This document shows, in pieces, positions 62,606 to 64,000 of a stretch of DNA of 64,000 nucleotides. The stretch's first letter is position 1. Each line of letters begins with the position of its first letter. Source of the DNA: JAFDWI01 sp964544305 (GTDB lineage Bacteria; Actinomycetota; Acidimicrobiia; Acidimicrobiales; Iamiaceae); contig CAZJAZ010000005.1 of NCBI GenBank assembly GCA_964544305.1, forward strand, positions 1 through 64,000, given 5' to 3'. The notes beneath the pieces are model-generated. The model was given only the letters and a program-made list of their open reading frames with translations, did no database searches and had not been told where the DNA came from. Position numbers and translations under genes: made by a program.

Positions 62606-63828
62606 GTTGGAACAGAAACCCCTGGCGTGTGACGAACCGAGACGGGAAACTGTACGCGTCCGGTGACTTTGGTGGGGTTCATCACTTGAATGCGATGTTG
62701 ACCTTCAATGTGGTCATATTCTTCGGCCCCGTCGTGGGTGTGAATACCCACCGACACCTCATAGTCTCCGTCAAGAAGTGGTACTTCGCCAAGGGCAAAG
62801 ACCACTTCTCCGTCTCCCTCGACCTGTGCGATGTTCGCATCAATGACATCCGTGTTCACGCCGAGCAATAACTGGCCCTCGGGATCCGCAATATGAAGCG
62901 CAAACACCACGTCATCCACCCGACTTGATGCCCGGTACCCGCAGCGAATCGAAACCGGGTCACCCGGATACAAATAGCCTTCACGCCCTTGGGGATAAAC
63001 GATTTCGACATTGGTGAACTGCACCGCACGTGACAACAAGCGCTCGGTGACCTCTTGGGCATCTTCTTCCGAAAGGTCCTCGGCCATCATGATGCCGCGA
63101 CGCACCAGCGACTCCCGGAATGCCCGAATGGCCGGCCCCGGATCATCAAACGCGATCAATTCACCGCGGTCAAGGACCGCACTCTTTTCGCACGTTTGCC
63201 GCACCAAGTCGGGCACATGTGACACGACCAAGATCGTGCGACCCTCGGATTGCATGTGGCGAACCTGTTCGAGACACTTGCGCTGAAATGCTTCGTCACC
63301 CACCGCAAGTACTTCATCCACGAGCAAGATGTCAGGGTCCACATGGATCGCGAGCGCAAAGCCAAGCCGGGCGGTCATCCCAGAAGAAAAGTGTTTGACC
63401 TGCATGTCAATGAAGGGGGCGATCTCCGCGAAATCAACCACATCATCAAATATTCGATCAACATCAGACTTAGAAAAGCCAAGGATCGATCCGTTGAGAT
63501 ACATGTTCTCACGGCCGGTCAGCTCAGGATGGAAACCTGCACCCAGTTCAAGAAGCGCAGCTACTCGACCTCGAGTGCGAATCGAACCGGTCGTCGGTCG
63601 GATCGTGCCCGCCACGCACTTGAGCAATGTCGACTTGCCCGAACCATTGTGGCCCAGCAAACCGGTCGTTTGGCCCTCTTCAACGGTGAACGACACGTTG
63701 CGAAGCGCATAGAAATCTTCGTATGACACCCGCCCAAACTTGATAATCCGCTCTTTCGCGGAGGTCATCTTTTCGTGATAGAGCCGAAAACGTTTTGTGA
63801 CGTCATCGATCTCAATGGCAGCAACCAT
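62602..63828 (-). CDS. wzt: ABC transporter ATP-binding protein with carbohydrate-binding domain (Wzt)
   Basis: A 408-residue protein. The N-terminal ATPase has Walker A 'GHNGSGKST' at 59-67, signature 'FSSGMTARLGFALAIH', Walker B 'ILLVDEVLAVGDEAF' and H-loop 'LVVSHVPDLV'; the FSSGM variant marks the O-antigen/teichoic acid exporter group. Residues about 280-408 are the Wzt C-terminal carbohydrate-binding domain ('GYLYPGDPVSIRCGYRASSRVDDVVFALHI', 'VSVGIHTHDGAEEYDHI'), which in E. coli O9a recognises the capped end of the polymer. ATG 63828 follows the permease stop after four bases. Confidence 0.93.
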   Translation of the reverse strand: MVAAIEIDDVTKRFRLYHEKMTSAKERIIKFGRVSYEDFYALRNVSFTVEEGQTTGLLGHNGSGKSTLLKCVAGTIRPTTGSIRTRGRVAALLELGAGFHPELTGRENMYLNGSILGFSKSDVDRIFDDVVDFAEIAPFIDMQVKHFSSGMTARLGFALAIHVDPDILLVDEVLAVGDEAFQRKCLEQVRHMQSEGRTILVVSHVPDLVRQTCEKSAVLDRGELIAFDDPGPAIRAFRESLVRRGIMMAEDLSEEDAQEVTERLLSRAVQFTNVEIVYPQGREGYLYPGDPVSIRCGYRASSRVDDVVFALHIADPEGQLLLGVNTDVIDANIAQVEGDGEVVFALGEVPLLDGDYEVSVGIHTHDGAEEYDHIEGQHRIQVMNPTKVTGRVQFPVSVRHTPGVSVPT

Positions 63829-63832
63829 GCGA

Positions 63833-64000
63833 TCAGATCTCCTCACCAAAGTTGTCTTCAAGGCGACCGAACACGGTGAGTGCAATGGCCAAGGCCACCA
63901 CCGCCACAACAAGGACCACACAGAGCATTGCGAAATACATCATTACGCCGCCAGCGGGTACGACACCATTAATCACGGTTCCACCAGGGCCGACGTGTGC
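63833..64000 (-). CDS. wzm: ABC-2 type permease of the polysaccharide exporter (Wzm), C-terminal part
   Basis: The last 55 residues of a permease that continues beyond the window: a membrane helix 'MMYFAMLCVVLVVAVVALAIALTVF' followed by the end 'GRLEDNFGEEI', as in Wzm/RfbA-type ABC-2 permeases. It forms the channel for lipid-linked polysaccharide with the adjacent Wzt. Only the tail is here. Confidence 0.85.
   Translation of the reverse strand, partial: AHVGPGGTVINGVVPAGGVMMYFAMLCVVLVVAVVALAIALTVFGRLEDNFGEEI

Overview
The window looks like a chromosomal piece of a moderately GC-rich actinomycete, most likely of the class Acidimicrobiia. The evidence is gene content: CarD, ftsE-ftsX beside prfB and secA, the manB / Trm112-like / SIS-PGI block near ahcY, DUF3499, DUF5719, and a DUF222-HNH protein. 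The class assignment is inference; the phylum is well supported. The sequence is a draft: 100 Ns lie at 47219-47318 between two identical 55-base ends, and two genes carry single-base frameshifts.

Region 1 (1-16.7 kb) is a surface-polysaccharide region. It holds a partial glycosyltransferase (GT), a three-domain GT, an orphan Phd antitoxin, two methyltransferases, UDP-glucose dehydrogenase and UDP-xylose synthase, an exostosin-like GT, a frameshifted serine-acetyltransferase-like gene, a hexapeptide acyltransferase, a frameshifted PP-loop ATPase, a GT4, a pyruvyltransferase-like protein, a 57-residue Walker A protein and an MsbA/PglK-like ABC exporter. Together they could make UDP-glucuronate and UDP-xylose and build and flip a decorated oligosaccharide.

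Region 2 (16.7-22 kb) is accessory: three related coiled-coil proteins with a C-terminal membrane anchor, a DUF222-HNH protein, a vapBC toxin-antitoxin pair lying between two copies of a gene-end/terminator sequence, and a secreted glycine-rich protein.

Region 3 (22-46.7 kb) is mostly housekeeping: a methyltransferase, acyltransferase 3, a fatty acid desaturase, CarD, FtsX, FtsE, RF2, SecA, a SufR-like regulator, HPF, ComF, a rhamnosyltransferase-like GT, an SDR, AhcY, a small membrane protein, SIS/PGI, Trm112-like, ManB, a GT-C-like membrane protein, a CPBP protease, DUF3499, FtsH and a thioredoxin-like protein. A 54-base hairpin repeat occurs twice, once forming the end of comF, and a 166-base near-palindrome lies upstream of a membrane protein gene.

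Region 4 (46.7-64 kb) is a second envelope-glycan region. DUF5719 and a GT2/membrane fusion come first, then a coiled-coil protein with a strong terminator. A tandem GT4, a coiled-coil methyltransferase and a GT4 run rightward; a tightly coupled Wzm-Wzt ABC exporter, a membrane GT, a lipoprotein, a DUF4214 secreted protein and a GT4 run leftward. The layout suggests ABC-dependent export of a polymer whose end may be modified and recognised, as in O8/O9a-type O-antigen systems, but here in an actinomycete. No rRNA, tRNA, CRISPR array or complete insertion sequence was seen.
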